Notes: generated from the sequence alone by a model not told the origin. Positions 11,769-24,111 are shown, counted from the first letter of the stretch. The stretch is 64,000 bases of DNA from Ceratorhiza oryzae-sativae (GCA_030998015.1 JARWMV010000236.1:1302001-1366000), one strand, 5' to 3'. Made by a program: numbers and translations.

Positions 11769-12406
11769 AACGACATCTCACCTCGGCAATGTTTTTATCC
11801 TCTTTTGGTCTCTGGGCACGGGAAAGGACTGGCTGGTGCCCTTATTTATTCGTTTTGTTCAAAAGTTGCCAGTTTTCTGTTGTTTGTTTCTTTTCGCGGG
11901 CTTGTTCCGCGTTCCCACGTTCGTTATTCTCTCTTCATCTGTCTCGCGTGAAGTGCATACTCGGCAAAAAGTGTATTTGTGTCCTAGTACGAATCCGCCA
12001 CGCTCGCCTACTACAAATGTCTCCCGCCGTGCTCCGCGCCTTACATGTTGCGTAGCCCAGGAGGACTCGCTTTTCTTCTTGGAATCTTTGCTCTGTTTAT
12101 TCCACTTGGCTTGCTGCTCTTTCGACGTACTATTTTTTCTTCTTCTGTCCTGTTCCCGTCAGCCTTGGTTTGCTTGTACTTTTTTGTTCCTTTAGTGATA
12201 CCACAGCAAATGGTCTTGCATGGCCAGGAGCTAATTGTTCCAATCAATCCAATTCTGTCTAAACTTTCGGTGTTTATCAACCTAATTAAGCAGGCGGCTT
12301 CATTGTCGAGGCTAGTATGTGAAAGAATAATGTGTATCCAAGTTGTAGTACAGTAGGTGTACAAACGTAACGTGTGGGTAAGTAATATGCAAAATTAAAC
12401 GGATAT
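11769..12406. other. Convergent 3' flanks of RFX and BFR1-like genes
   Basis: About 640 nt of T- and pyrimidine-rich sequence lie between the two stop codons. Open frames on both strands lack any family motif, so I read this as two 3' UTRs. The polyadenylation sites cannot be fixed by eye. Confidence 0.5.
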
Positions 12407-14331
12407 CTAAGCCTGGGGCTCGGCCTCGGCCTCTGCCTCTTTGACCTCTTCTAACTTTTCTTCAACTCCGTCCGAAGGGACTTCGGTTGATGCGTCTTTT
12501 GCGACTGAGGTGGTAGGAGAAGACTCTGGCGGATTCTCCCCGTTGCCGTTGGGAACCTCTTCAGATGCGCCATTCGCACCATCGTCGTGACCAGCGAGCG
12601 CCTCAAGCTTCCTGATCTCCTCATCCGCCTTGGCGACCTTTTCAGCTGTGACCCGCTAGAAAGGGTTTGTTCCAGTCATCAGAACTCGACGACGGGAAGA
12701 GTCGCGCTTGATCGGGTTGCTTACCTTTTGGTTAGCCACAAACCAATCTTTCTTCTTTTGCAAATCGGCAATGCAACGTTCCACGTCGGCCTGGGACGAC
12801 GGAGGCGGGATGGATAGGGTACCCAGCGCCGTCAGGGTAGAGAACGAGACCTGGAACTGGGCCTCGGGTTTAGGTGTGGGCGCGGCCGCTGCGGGTGAAG
12901 GCGCCGACTTGGGAGCGGGCCCCTTCTTTTTCTTCGCCACAAAGTAGTTTTCTTCTTCCTGGCCTTTCTTTTTCAGCGGCACCAGCGATGGGTCGGCTTC
13001 GACTTGACGGATCTCGAGTTCAGGAACTCCATTTACACCAGCAGATTTAGCGGTTGAAACCTTGTTGTCTGCAGCTGCGCCACTAATCTTTCCGGTGAAC
13101 AGGTCTGTGAAGGAATTCAGTGGCTACCTCCTTATAATATGATGAATACGCACCAATGAGAGTCTGGCAGTCCTCAATCTCGACCTGGAATGCGGGAATT
13201 TCAGCCTCTTCTCGAATGAGCCTCGCTTTCTCCTTGCGCCGTTCAATTTCTTCCTGCTCTCGTTGCTGTCGCAAGCGCTCTTGTCGACGAGCACGGTCCT
13301 CAGCGACCTTGGCAAAGTACCTGTCGTTTGCTGCGCGGAAAGCAGATGCACTGTCCCGCTTCTTGGCCCAAAGCTCGTCAAGCTGGCCGGAAAGCTCCGT
13401 TCGCTCGTCAAACAGCTTGTTCCGAGACGCCCATGCTTCGTCCTCAGCCTTTTTAATCTCGTCGAGCTCTGCCTTGATCGTGTCATAACGCTCGGAGGCC
13501 GCCTTAGCCTCTGGGTCATCGAGCTTCTTCTTGAGTTCCTCGATACGAGCCTTATCGGCCTGAATAGATTCCTCATCGGACTGGAACCCCTCTACGGTCT
13601 TGCGATTGCGCTTGAGCTGTGAGATCTCATTCAGGGCACGCTTCTCATCCGCAATCTTCATGTTCCCGCTCTCGATTTGGGAGTCCAGTTTCCTTGGTAT
13701 CGGGTAAGCATACACTAACAAGGCAAGAATGTAGAAGCACTATACTTAATATGAGCATCCAGGTCTTCGACTGTCTTGAATGGTACTTTGCTCTTGGCCG
13801 CTTGAAGGTCCTTGATCTGTACCAAATGATTTAGTACAGTGTCGGCCGAAAGATGATTTTCCAAAACACCTTTTTCTGGACACCGTCCTGCAAAGCCTTG
13901 AGTTCCTCATGGGTCCTGTTGCGCGAACTCTTGTTCTCGGATTGTTGAGAACGCAAAGTATCCAGCTCTGCCTTCAAAGTGTTCTTGCGCTCGTTGTGAG
14001 GACCAGTTTTACCCATAGACCCGATCTTCTCCTTGACCGCATCCTATACAAAAACGCGCGCATGATGAGCTTACATGCGCGTTTGGGCGCACCATAAAAG
14101 AATTTGGTCGCGTACCAGCTTGGTCTTGAGAGCATCGATATCTTTTTTCAAGGCGTCCTGTTGAGCGTTGAAAGCCGCTTGGTCAGGCCGTCCGCCAGGA
14201 AGCCTAACAACGTCGTCACCAGCAGCAGGCTCGGTCGTGGGGGCAGCAGCGGCGGGCGTTTTGGCGCTCGAGGACTTGGGAGCCTGAGCGGCTTTCTTCT
14301 GGTCCTTTTTGGGAGCGGCAGCGGAAGGCAT
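12407..14331 (-). CDS. BFR1-like mRNP / nuclear segregation protein
   Basis: Yeast BFR1 is a coiled-coil protein of polysome-associated mRNPs at the ER, affecting secretion and ploidy. The ATG at 14331 gives MPSAAAPKKDQKKAAQ, a basic Ala/Lys/Pro-rich start. Exons then give ALKKDIDALKTKL, DAVKEKIGSMGKTGPHNER, RKTVEGFQSDEESIQADK and a long charged coiled coil (AKVAEDRARRQERLRQQRE). The C-terminal part has KKKDWFVANQK and an acidic Glu/Ala tail (EEKLEEVKEAEAEAEPQA) before TAG at 12407. Introns are short and GT-AG. The order of blocks matches the BFR1 family along the whole length. The gene is in tandem with NHP2 on the same strand. Confidence 0.8.
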
Positions 14332-14670
14332 GGCGAGTGACGACGGCGACGATAAACGGTTGAGCAGGAGCCTGAATAAGAGGGTTTGCCTGGCGCAGCT
14401 TTTTAAAGTTGACTTTTTTCCGAGGACGGTGGTGGTTCTGGAGAAATCTTGTAATCAACGTGGCACTTGAAATTTGGTCAGATTTTCTTTTGGGGGAATT
14501 AAGAATTCCGTATATATCAGCGTTGACTTGCTGGACCAAATAGTCCAAAAAATCGGATAAAATTACAGCGTTGCCAAACAGCAAATGAGTTAACTCAAAT
14601 ACATTCTCCGGTCGTATGGAAGATGCGCTCATGCGTATACCATATCCTGGACCCTTTTAGGTAATTGTTC
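14332..14670. promoter_or_regulatory. Spacer between NHP2 3' end and BFR1-like start
   Basis: This 340-nt AT-richer gap must hold the NHP2 3' end and the BFR1-like promoter. I see no convincing TATA box or coding frame. Confidence 0.4.
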
Positions 14671-15504
14671 CTAATAGGTAACTTGCTCGTCGAGCGTTTT
14701 GACCTCAGAATGCACCTCGTCGTAGAGCTCTCGGTAGTCGTCCTCCTTGCTTTCAACCATTCCTTCCTGGCCTTCAACCTTTTTCTTCTTCTTTTTAGCG
14801 TCTGGACATATCAGTACACAGCTGGTCGGTCGTTTTGTAGAGCTTGCTTGTCCAAGTTCCTCTTTTGATGCGACAAAGATATAAGGAATGTTCGCGTCCT
14901 CGGCCATGATAGGGAGATGTGAGATAATGTCGATGGGCGTAATATCGGCTGCTAGGATGAGAAGACTATTGGTATGTTAGTAGTTGAGAAGGATGCCGGG
15001 GATAAGTATACATGCCCCTTCTCGCCCTTGCGTATGCTCTTCACTACTTCCTTCACACCTCGCCTGACCTGTCTGCCTTTTGATGCTGTGAACCGAATCC
15101 ATTAAAATATGGCTCGCCTGGGTATGATAGATTCGCAGCTGACCTTTCTTAACTGTCTTGTGCAGTTTCTTGACAAGTTTCTTGGTTGCTAATGGGTGTG
15201 CTATGGGTGAGAGCTGTACTAAATAAGTTTATAGTCGCGAGACTGATTTCGTATCAACGCTTGCCTCTTCTATAGGAACCACGATCGACTCTTTCTCGTC
15301 CTTTTCCTTCTTTAATTTCTTCTCCTATCAACAATGCAACACATAAGCCCCGCACACTTCCAACAACTGATCAAGACTTGCCTTGACTACCTCGACAGCA
15401 ACAGCCTCTTCCACCGCCATAGACACGTCTCCATTCTCGTCAGCATCAACCTCGACGGGGTGTTTACCCTTCTTCGACTTCTTCTCAGGCTTGTCCTTGC
15501 CCAT
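14671..15504 (-). CDS. NHP2: H/ACA snoRNP protein NHP2 (L7Ae family)
   Basis: NHP2 is a core protein of box H/ACA snoRNPs, needed for rRNA pseudouridylation in the nucleolus. The ATG at 15504 gives MGKDKPEKKSKKGKHPVEV, a basic N-terminus. Later exons give LSPIAHPLATKKLVKKL, KGRQVRRGVKEVVKSIRKGE, the L7Ae core LILAADITPIDIISHLP and ANIPYIFVASKEELGQAS, then TKRPTSCVLICPDAKKKKKK. A charged tail of about 35 residues after the lysine run extends beyond the usual family end. At least four short introns interrupt the gene. The RNA-binding signature is complete, so the call is firm. Confidence 0.88.
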
Positions 15505-15674
15505 GATGGTGCGTAGGTGTTAGTACAAGTGGTAGGCCGGGGGTGATCGAAGTGTTGTGCGAGATGAAAATTAGATTTCAATTGCAATGGTCCGGTGGCT
15601 GTGCCATTTATTTATATTAGAATATTTGACTTTTCTGATTAACTGGCAATTAGATACAATTATACAGCTCAACC

Positions 15675-18600
15675 CTAGTCGTCGGGCAGCTGGCTCGCTC
15701 GCCTCAAACTCGCAGCAGGGGACATTCCACCAACCCACTCTTCCTCACTACTTGAGGTACTCTCACTCCATCCATCATCGTCTCGAACCGTGTTTCTCGG
15801 TGGGGCGGGACTTCTGCTCCGCAACGAGGACAGTGCAGAGAGGGGGCTCCTGCGGAATCGTTCCATAAAACTTGGTGACCGTTGGTGAGTGGGACGGGGG
15901 GCGGGCTGCTGGAGAACGGGTGTAGAGGTCGATTGGGGAATGTGAGCATACTGCCCCGGAGACGTAGGAGTCAGTGATCCGCCTTGCCTACGCCTGAGCG
16001 TTCCATCATCGTTTACATTGGGCCACATATCCACCTCTGCGCGTAGGCGGTCCACGACGTCCCGGCCGAAATGATGGTGGTGTGGGCGTTTGAAGAATCT
16101 TTGCGAGCCAGTAGCGAACCCGCGCTCCGCCTCTGAGTCAACGGCGAGCTGCTCCTCCAAATCCTCCCCAAGGGAGAATAAAATCTGCTCCCTTTCCTCT
16201 TGTTCTCTCAGCTGAGGACTATCAATAGCACCGTCTGGTAGTGCCTGACCGCGCGCTTTCCCAGCTGGATCATAGAGGTCAAACTGTTTGTCTGGGTCGC
16301 CTGGAGACGTGATTTCATGGTTGCTCGGTCCAGCATCGGCACTCGCATCTACATCGATGTCTGGTGCTGTTGATCTTGGGGGGCCGGTCTGACGGAGTGC
16401 TTTGCGGCCGCGATAAATTTCGCGCTCGATTCGGGCCCGGTTCTCAATCAGGTGAAGCTGGGAAATATATATGAGACGACGGTTGATGGTCATGCTCCGA
16501 GCGATTTTACCTTTGGCCAAGTGACGCGCTGCCCAACTACCATCATGCGTTCTAACTCTTGTTCATCTGGATCGCTATGGGAGTGCGTCAGCAGTGTGCT
16601 GACACTCTCATTTTCGGCCCATATACCTTAGAATATTAAACCAATCCTATCGTATTGATTAGCTTCGTAGATCCATGTTTAATATTTAAGCTAAAGCTAC
16701 CTTTAACCGAGTTCTCGGCCAAATCGTGACAGACCCTTCAAACTTTTGCGTAAACACGCTGGACCAGTCTTGACCTAATAGTCGAGGTAGGAGCTCCAGG
16801 TCTCGAATGACCTAGGAAGACGGCTCAGTGTACGACCGTTTGACGCGATAGATGACACACCTTAAAGTTCTTTGTTAATTCTAGCTTGAGGTACTGTTCG
16901 GCCGCAGAGAGCAAAAAGCCGCCTCGCCATCCTGTAGTATCACCAGTCAATCCATCTAGAAAATCACACTCAGGCAGAATGCACCTTTTCCTTTGCGGTG
17001 TGCAACTGGTTTTCCTGGAGATCCGCGTGGTGCAAAGAAGAACAGATGGACGTGTGGGTTGACTTGTGAGACGATAGGATGATTAACTAAACGCGGATAA
17101 GAGTTTAGTAGCACGCTCCTACCCGAAATGAACGTGTACAGACCATTGAAGAGCAGATTGAGACTCTGCAGTGGTATGTCGACTCTCAGGCTTCCATCCT
17201 TGAACCTCGATCCATAGTTCCAGGGGACGATTGCTCCAGTCTTGGTCCTTTGCATCAATACGACGGGGTTAAGAATCCCAGGCACGGCAGCACTCGCAAT
17301 AATCGCACTAGCCACCAAATGAAGCAGCTAATCAATGTATATGCGCCCAACGCTTACCTCCATATCAGACAATCCGGCGCGGTAAGATGATTTAGGAGTT
17401 TGGTTGGAGAATGCTGATCAAATGGGATGACTGATATGTTCAAAACTCGGCCCGTCCGTTGGTAGGCTTCGCGAAACGTAAGAGAACCGCGAGTGAACCA
17501 GCAAGCCTATGGGAGGATCATCAGTACAATGTGGCAGAGTCGTCACCTAGATGTACCTTTCTCGCCCATTGAGCCGTATCGAACCTCGCACCTGTCATCC
17601 TGAACCTCTTGAACCAAACCCTCATCGGTTCCTCACACGCTGTGATTCGTTCCGCCAGCTTCGGCACCAGCAAATGCCTCAACTCTTCGTCAGTCCTTGT
17701 GCAAACAAGTGCAGCGACCAGCCCTCCAGCGCTCGTGCCCGCTACTACCCGGGGAAGGAGCCCAGCATCCAAGAACGCCCGTACGACACCAAAATGGTAA
17801 TACCCAAACGAGGCACCACCCGAGAGACACAAGGCTGATGCCCCCAGGTTTTTGTTCGCTGAGCGGAAAAACCGACGTTTTTCTTCGGGTGAGAGTTGAG
17901 GTGTGGTACGAATATAAGCCAGTGCTCGAGTTACTTCTGTCACGAAGTTTTCGACAAGAGTTTTTGTGCCGAGGAAGGTCTACAACAGCGAAATGCGTTG
18001 GACCGAGCCGAAGAGAAGACGAAGGAAATGGGGCAGACCTCGCTATAGAGCCTGGTGGACTCCACGCCCGCAAAGTTGGCGCGTATGCAAACTTCAAGCA
18101 CACCAAGAACACCCCGAGCGTCATCTTTTTGACGGAGAGATTTGAGCGAGCGGTGGACCTAGGTTGATGACATCAGTCAGAAATAGGATGCGTGTTTATG
18201 GATGGTTGGGGATTGCCTTTTTGACAAGTGTCCAGTCGTAATATGGATCTTCATCGTCCTATATGGGGAGATGAGATAGGTCAGAGAATGGGTATTTAGG
18301 GTATGCACCTCTTTCCATTTGTTGAAGCCCAGGTACTCGTCCATCACGCGAGCGGCTTGTTTCCATTCTTCGTACGTACGAGCTTGACGGAGGTTGGCCC
18401 TAAGCTTGCCTTTCTTTCCCCGCCCTGCTCAAATGAGCAAATGCCCGAAATAGAGTTGTTGGGAGACATACACGCCAGGAGCCATTCGAGAGCGTTGACA
18501 CACTGCCTGATCCAGACATATGCATAAAACTCGAGGAAGATAACTAGGAATAGCAGTCCCTGGGGGCACGTGAGCCGAGGCAGAGCGGGGTAGTGGAGTA

Positions 18601-19000
18601 CGTACAAGGAGTGGCCAGCGAACAATGTGGTAGAGGAATTCGCGATGACGTGGTGGTAGCATGCCCCGTCGACGGCTAGAATAGTGTGAGCGCATTGCCG
18701 CAACAAGTACCTGGGGATACTACCGTTTGACCCGCTGGTTAATCGGGGCAAAGTCGCTCAACGCCGATACTTTGCGGATCCTTTCATGATGGGGGCGGGG
18801 GGTACCGGGAAGAGATGGCGATGCCGCACTCGAGTCGTCCAGTGCGAGCTCGTCTGCGTCGAGCGCCTTTGCGAATGCGAGGATGTGCCTAGTAGGAGTC
18901 AGCCGAGCCAGTCCATGCGTCGTACCGCTTACTCTTCGTTCACATAGTCGTAAGCGAGCTCGGTGTCGAGAAAGCCGTTCTCGCCGCCGCGGAGTGTCAT
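15675..19000 (-). CDS. Patatin-domain lipase (TGL3/4/5-type triacylglycerol lipase)
   Basis: Family members hydrolyse stored triacylglycerol at lipid droplets. The ATG at 19000 gives MTLRGGENGFLDTELAYDY. The N-terminal half contains the TGL-associated DUF3336-like region (RQARTYEEWKQAARVMDEY). The patatin domain has the glycine-rich oxyanion loop SGGASFGYYHFGV and the nucleophile motif GTSAGG (coded near 17736-17756). The family block KDGSLRVDIPLQSLNLLF follows. The C-terminal third, about 280 residues, is Ser/Pro/acidic-rich and probably disordered (RSPSFMERFRRSPLSALSS). The gene has many short introns and ends at 15675. The promoter is shared with the repeat-protein gene starting at 19157. 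Family identity is strong; phospholipase versus TAG lipase preference is inferred. Confidence 0.85.
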
Positions 19001-19156
19001 TGGGGAGCAAGTATCACGGGACTCACCGCATCAAATCAAAGCCTAAGCCGGGACGTGGTCAGGGGCCCACGTGACGTAGTGGAACGATCACGTGCCGCAC
19101 CTGTCCATCTCTTTGCTCGACCGTCGTCGTCTCGGTGTTTGTTGCAGGCAGCAGAC
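19001..19156. promoter_or_regulatory. Short divergent promoter with two CACGTG boxes and a TGACGTA site
   Basis: Only 156 nt separate the two start codons. CACGTG occurs at 19068-19073 and 19089-19094, and TGACGTA at 19072-19078 overlaps the first. These are consensus sites for bHLH and bZIP regulators. Co-regulation of the lipase and the repeat protein is inferred from the shared spacer. Confidence 0.6.
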
Positions 19157-22100
19157 ATGAAGTCTTTTCTCATCGACCGCCAGCGCACTCGTGAAGGCCC
19201 AGTCCCAACCGAGTCTCACCCTCTTTCTCCCCCAGAGACCGAGATTTCATCCCAGCTCGACCACTCGACTCCGCTGCGACGACCGTCCCTTGCGCACCCA
19301 GACTCTGCCTACGCTCTTCCGACCATCCCAGCCACCCCTGATGTCGGAAAAGAGACTGCCAGCGCCCGATATCGCAGGATAGCAGCAGTGCAGCGTTCTG
19401 GCTCCCGCGAATTTGCTTCTCGCGATTTTCGGGGAGTGTCGAGGCCACAGACACGATGGCTCGTCGTTCTTATGCCTCCTCCACACCTGACCAAAGAGCT
19501 TGCTGTTGGCCATCGCTCGCCTGGTCGGATCGCCAATGGGCTGCTTGTCCCACTATTTCCCACGGCGAGTCTATTTTTTCATCCCAGCTTTGACGCTGAT
19601 TAACACCTCTGTAGCTCTTTGCCCAGCTCACCGCCATTGCCAAAGAGTTCAGTCTACCGAGCACTACAGGCCTTGGTGTCTATGTCCATCTTGTCGAAAC
19701 AGGTGCCACCCCCCGCGTCACAGACGACATTTGGCCGCTGCTCTGGTCCCGCCATCTGAACGCAGACGAATCAACAGTTCCCCTCGGCCTCCCGGTCGCC
19801 GGCCGTGTTGAATTCGACATTGACGTCGCAAACGCGCGTTGGTATCCGATGTGGTTCGCCCATGTCTCACGTCAGGAGCTTGTTCCTGACCTTGCTCGGA
19901 CAATCCCTACCAGTCCCAGGGCGCTTGGCCGGGAGTTACTGTCCCCGCGTGCGCAGCCGAAGAGTGTACCGAGGCCTCTTGCACTGGCGCCTCGAGACGA
20001 GCCAGTTGTGCAAGTTGAGGCGTCACACAGTCCTGCTCCGAGCCCAGGTCCTAGCCCACTCGGAGTGGCTATCCCCAAATCGGCGAGCAAAGAGACAGTC
20101 GAGAAGGTTCGCAGGTGGAGTGCCTTGGTTACTCCTGATCCAGCACCTAATTCAGATCTTTCTGTTGAGCCTGCGGTTGTCACGGAGCAGATCACTGCGC
20201 CACCTTCCGCGGAAGACTCTACTATCCAACTCTTGAGCGAGGATGTGCCTGAAACCGAAGAGCCTCTGAACCTTGAAGACTTTCAATGGTCCATCACCTC
20301 GGCCGGCCCACCTTCCCCCACCTCATCATGCGCAACCAGTGCCTCGTCGCGTGTTATCTCCATTCATATGCTCGAACGTAACGAGGGATCCGTCTGCTTG
20401 ACTCCCACCACCGCCACAAGCTGGGGTCCTCCCTCTGTCTCAGACGTCGAATCCGAGCTAAACTTGAATCTCGGCTGGCGTGTTCGCAGCCCAGACATTG
20501 GTGAACGCGCCGAGGGTAGTGTTTTGCTTACGCCATCGACGGCGACGTCTTGGGGTGCTCCGCTCTCTTATCCTCCTACGCCCGCTCAATGGATCGCGAT
20601 GCAAGAGCTCGTGAGGTCTCCCGACCTGGGTGAACGTGCGGAAGGGAGTGTGCTCCTTACCCCCTCGACGGCAACGACCTGGGGCGCCCCTCTCTCCTAT
20701 CCACCTACACCGGCCCAGTGGTATGCCATGCAGCAATACGTCCGTTCCCCAGACGCTGGCCAGCGTGCAGAGGGAAGCGTGCTCTTAACGCCTTCCACAG
20801 CTACCACCTGGGGTGCGCCCGAAACGTTTCCGCCTACGCCTGAGGCCTGGAGGAACCATATTGAAGGAGCTGCTCCCAGTCCAGACCTGGGCGTCCGAGC
20901 AGAGGTGGAAGGCGAGTTTGACAGGAGTCGACACAGCACGATGGTGTGGAGCACTGAGGTTGAGACGGAGGAAGAAGCGTACAGGAGGATGGGCATTCCA
21001 CATGTCTGGGAGCTCGGGTGGCCCATGATGGAAGATACTGTCCTCGAGACTGTGGAGGAAGAGGCGCAGGACCATCGCATTCAAGAGGTCGAAGTCGAGG
21101 ACACTGGGCCAGTCTTGCTTGTTACCCAGGACACCGGGCTCGAATTCGAGGATGAACGTGTATATGAAGCTGGCTGGTCCGTGCCTGAACATGGCGAAGG
21201 TGATATACCTCTGGATATCGAGGGAAGCAGCGCTCTGGAAGAGGGCCACTCGGTCGAGTTTGGCGTGCTGGGATCCGATCATGGGATCGACGCGTTCGAG
21301 TACGATGCTCCTCAGTTCAATGCGCTACCGACGGATCAAGGAAGAGGACACGGAAGAGGACGATGATCATGATGCCGAAGCAGATGCTTTCGAGTACGAG
21401 CTCCCCCACTTTGAGCTTGTCGAGGGTGATGAGAACGAGCGCGAGCGCGAGGATGTTGGCCCAGATACGGTTACCCCCGACGTGTTTGAATACTCGTTGC
21501 CAGAATATGAGCTCCAGCCGTCACTTGCGCACATGGAGCATCCAGCCCTCGTCGAATCCCCAATGACCATGATCACTGCTCAGTCCGCAAAGGCAGCAAT
21601 CGCATCGGCCAGCATTTCGGTCGGTTCCTCAACCAATGTCGCTCAGGCTTGCAGCTATGGTGCATACCCATTCCTTGTGATTTACCCAGCCGTGTATCCA
21701 CACCTGGATCTGTATCCTCCCATCCCCGCAGCTGTGCTTTCAGTCAGGCGCCTCGCAGCGAACCTTCAGACTTCAGATTTGACGAAATCGATCAATGGCT
21801 CGGCTGGATCTACCCCCAGTCCGGTCGAATCCATCAAGTCCATATCTCCGCCAAGTCGAAAACCGAGCCTGAGTGTTCAAGTTCCGCGATCCCGTGCGAG
21901 TACGGTCGTAGCTGTTAACCCGGCTGATGGTCGCTCGCGTGCATGGTCACGAGCGTTACCGCCTGTTCCGCCTGTTCCGCGGGAGATTATTGAGCAAAAC
22001 AAGAGCCTGGAACGAACGCGTAGCGGAAGCCTGGAGCACGCACGCATCAGCAGCTCGGAGAGTACATCTGCGGCCCGATTAGGGCGCATGAAGAGGAAGC

Positions 22101-23837
22101 CCTCGGTTGTGTTTGATGATACGGAGTTCGAGCTATGTTAGTAATTTTCTACTCGTTTTGGCCTAGAGCCAAGGTTCTGAAAACTGTTCCCTTCTTTTCT
22201 GCCCCCTTCCTCACCTAAAATGCGTGATATTTCCGCCTCATCTTTAGTGCCAAGCGAAAAGAAGCCTACGTCGTCAAGCGCGTATCCCCGTGAGTAGAGG
22301 GTCTTTCTTCCACTCGACATACTAATATGCTAACTATGTTTGGTGCTTATTGGTGAGTAGTCCGATACCCCTACAACTTAACGGTGCTTTACCCCCTCGG
22401 CTATCCCCATAACCTTGAGGTCTTGTACCCTTCCATCGTCAAGGAGCTGACTCTCCCAGTTATTTCGTCCACTTCGACATCGGCATCAACAGCAAAACCG
22501 TCGTTGGTAGCCAAGCGATCAGATGTTTTGCAGGCATCTCATCCGGTCGTTCGGTCCAACAAAATGCACGAGTATCCGGTGTTCGAATTGTATCCTGCGG
22601 TGTACCCGTACAACCTCTTAGAGCTTTACCCTGCCGTCTCTGCTGGCACCTCAGCGTCTGTACGACCCGTCCCTGCGAAGCCTCCACAAAACTCGACTGC
22701 GCGGTCTGAGCTAGTCTCAGCTCCAGGGTGAACGGTGTTCAAGTGCGCCTTCGTTCGCAATACCCAGCGCTTGAACTTTTCCCTCCAGTCTATCCCTATA
22801 ACTTGGAGCGCATTTACCCTGTCGTTGCCAGCTTTGGTCTAGAGAAAGCTACCGTTTCCAGGAACCTTGTGCAAGGGCAGACCCCGCTCCCCAAAACTGT
22901 GCAGTCAGGACGCGGACCTTCGACGGAGACGACAGTGCGCCTTGCGAGGGTGTATCCAAACATCGAACTGTATGCGCCTGTATATCCGTTCAGCCTCGAG
23001 ATTTACCCAGCAAAGTTGGCACAACATAACGCGCTGGTCTCAGCCTCGCTGCAAACGATCCAGGTCAGCGCAGTGGGTGCTGGTATGTTATAATAGTAAA
23101 GAGGCACCAATAGAAATCTTATTTTTCTGTTTGGGCGAATTTGCAGCAGCTCAAAGCATCAAACTTGCGCCTCGGGCGAGAAAAACACACTCTCAGCTTT
23201 GTGAGTTGAATGTCCACAACAGCACCGATCATTCGTTAAACTGAAGTCCAACGTGTTTCCAGGTATCGAAGCACAACGCAAGACTCATGCGCAACTTGTC
23301 GCCGAGGTAGCTGCGCCTTTGCGTACCCGCAAGTCTCATAAGCAGCTCCAAGCAGAGGTCTTCCCCGATGGTTTGCCCGACCCAGTGGCGACTGGCCCAG
23401 CAACTCCGGATGCCATGGTTACGCCTATGCTAAGCATCCCGACCGAACCCGAACCCGAACCCGCTACCCGACCAACCACCGCCCCTCTTCGCAGACAACG
23501 TTCCGGAACGATCATGATGCGTGGCCCTTCGGGTCCGTCAGACTCAACTCCTTTCCCCCGTGTCCCCTCCACCTCTGAAGGAAGTGACTTGAGCAGATCC
23601 CGGTCAATGATTGAGTCTCGGTCCCAGGTTTTCGAGCGCTCCGCAGCACCCTCACGCTCTCAGACAATTGGCCCCCCGCGTCCGCTGCGGGGGAAAAGTC
23701 CACAGTTCGAGCGTGCGATGTCACTATTCCATGGTCCTGAGGAGGCTAACAAAGCCACCTCAGAGGGGGCTACGACTCCACCACGCATCTCTAGAAACGT
23801 CTCCAAGCTAGACATGACGAAGTTCAAGTTTGCCTGA
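19157..23837 (+). CDS. Large repeat protein with 43-residue and YP-rich repeats, function unknown
   Basis: I do not recognise a catalytic domain. The ATG at 19157 gives MKSFLIDRQRTREGP. A conserved-looking globular part follows (QTRWLVVLMPPPHLTKE, LTAIAKEFSLPSTTGLGVYV, NARWYPMWFAHVSRQE). It is joined through a GC-AG intron (19565-19614). Next come a Pro/Ser-rich linker, three nearly identical 43-residue units (20482-20868) and an acidic stretch with FEYDAPQF/FEYELPHF/FEYSLPEY units. Then there are five YP-rich units from about 21655 to 23016, two RKTHxQL units and a Ser/Arg-rich tail. Short introns sit near 22139-22253, 22291-22361, 23080-23145 and 23202-23263. The frame slips by one base near 21330-21345 and at 22726-22729 (GGG). 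Domain order suggests a structural or scaffold protein of the cell cortex or surface, but that is inference. Confidence 0.7.
19565..19614 (+). other. GC-AG intron in the repeat-protein gene
   Basis: The intron is GCGAGT...CTGTAG, 50 nt. It joins VPLFPT to LFAQLTAIAKEF in frame. The nearby GT donor (19570) gives the wrong frame. Confidence 0.65.
20482..20868 (+). repeat. Three tandem 43-residue (129-nt) coding repeats
   Basis: Each unit begins VRSPDxGxRAEGSVLLTP, continues STATxWGAP, and ends with a PPTPxxW motif plus a short variable tail. Units 1 and 2 are nearly identical in protein. Degenerate half-units flank the array (LERNEGSVCLTPTTATSWG before, SPDLGVRAE after). Confidence 0.85.
21655..23016 (+). 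repeat. Five dispersed YP-rich coding repeats
   Basis: Units near 21660, 22363, 22568, 22755 and 22945 follow a pattern of three to four Tyr-Pro pairs separated by hydrophobic or acidic residues. Examples are YPVFELYPAVYPYNLLELYP, YPALELFPPVYPYNLERIYP and YPNIELYAPVYPFSLEIYP. They lie in separate exons or at exon edges. Confidence 0.85.
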
Positions 23838-24111
23838 TGTACAAATGCTCGAGTGATGATTGACACTGTATTTTTTCTGATGTCTTCTTCGTTACATTCC
23901 GTTCGCCTTCTGTAACCTTCGCAAAAACCTCCTTGACATTCGTTTAGAAAACAATACGTAGATGCGTCACCAATGCAACCTAATGCGTAGATTAAATTTT
24001 TCAAACATATTGAGATTTCAGGAGCTTGTTCAACGTGGTAGCTATTGATACAGCCAAGATGAAAATTGTCCATGTTCGGATGCCGTCTCGGCCGCTCACC
24101 GTGCTAGGCCT

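Noticed and set aside
13124..13622. Alternative frames on both strands over the BFR1-like coiled coil
   Set aside because: The coiled-coil frame has the family order; the others are shadows of Lys/Glu/Arg codons.
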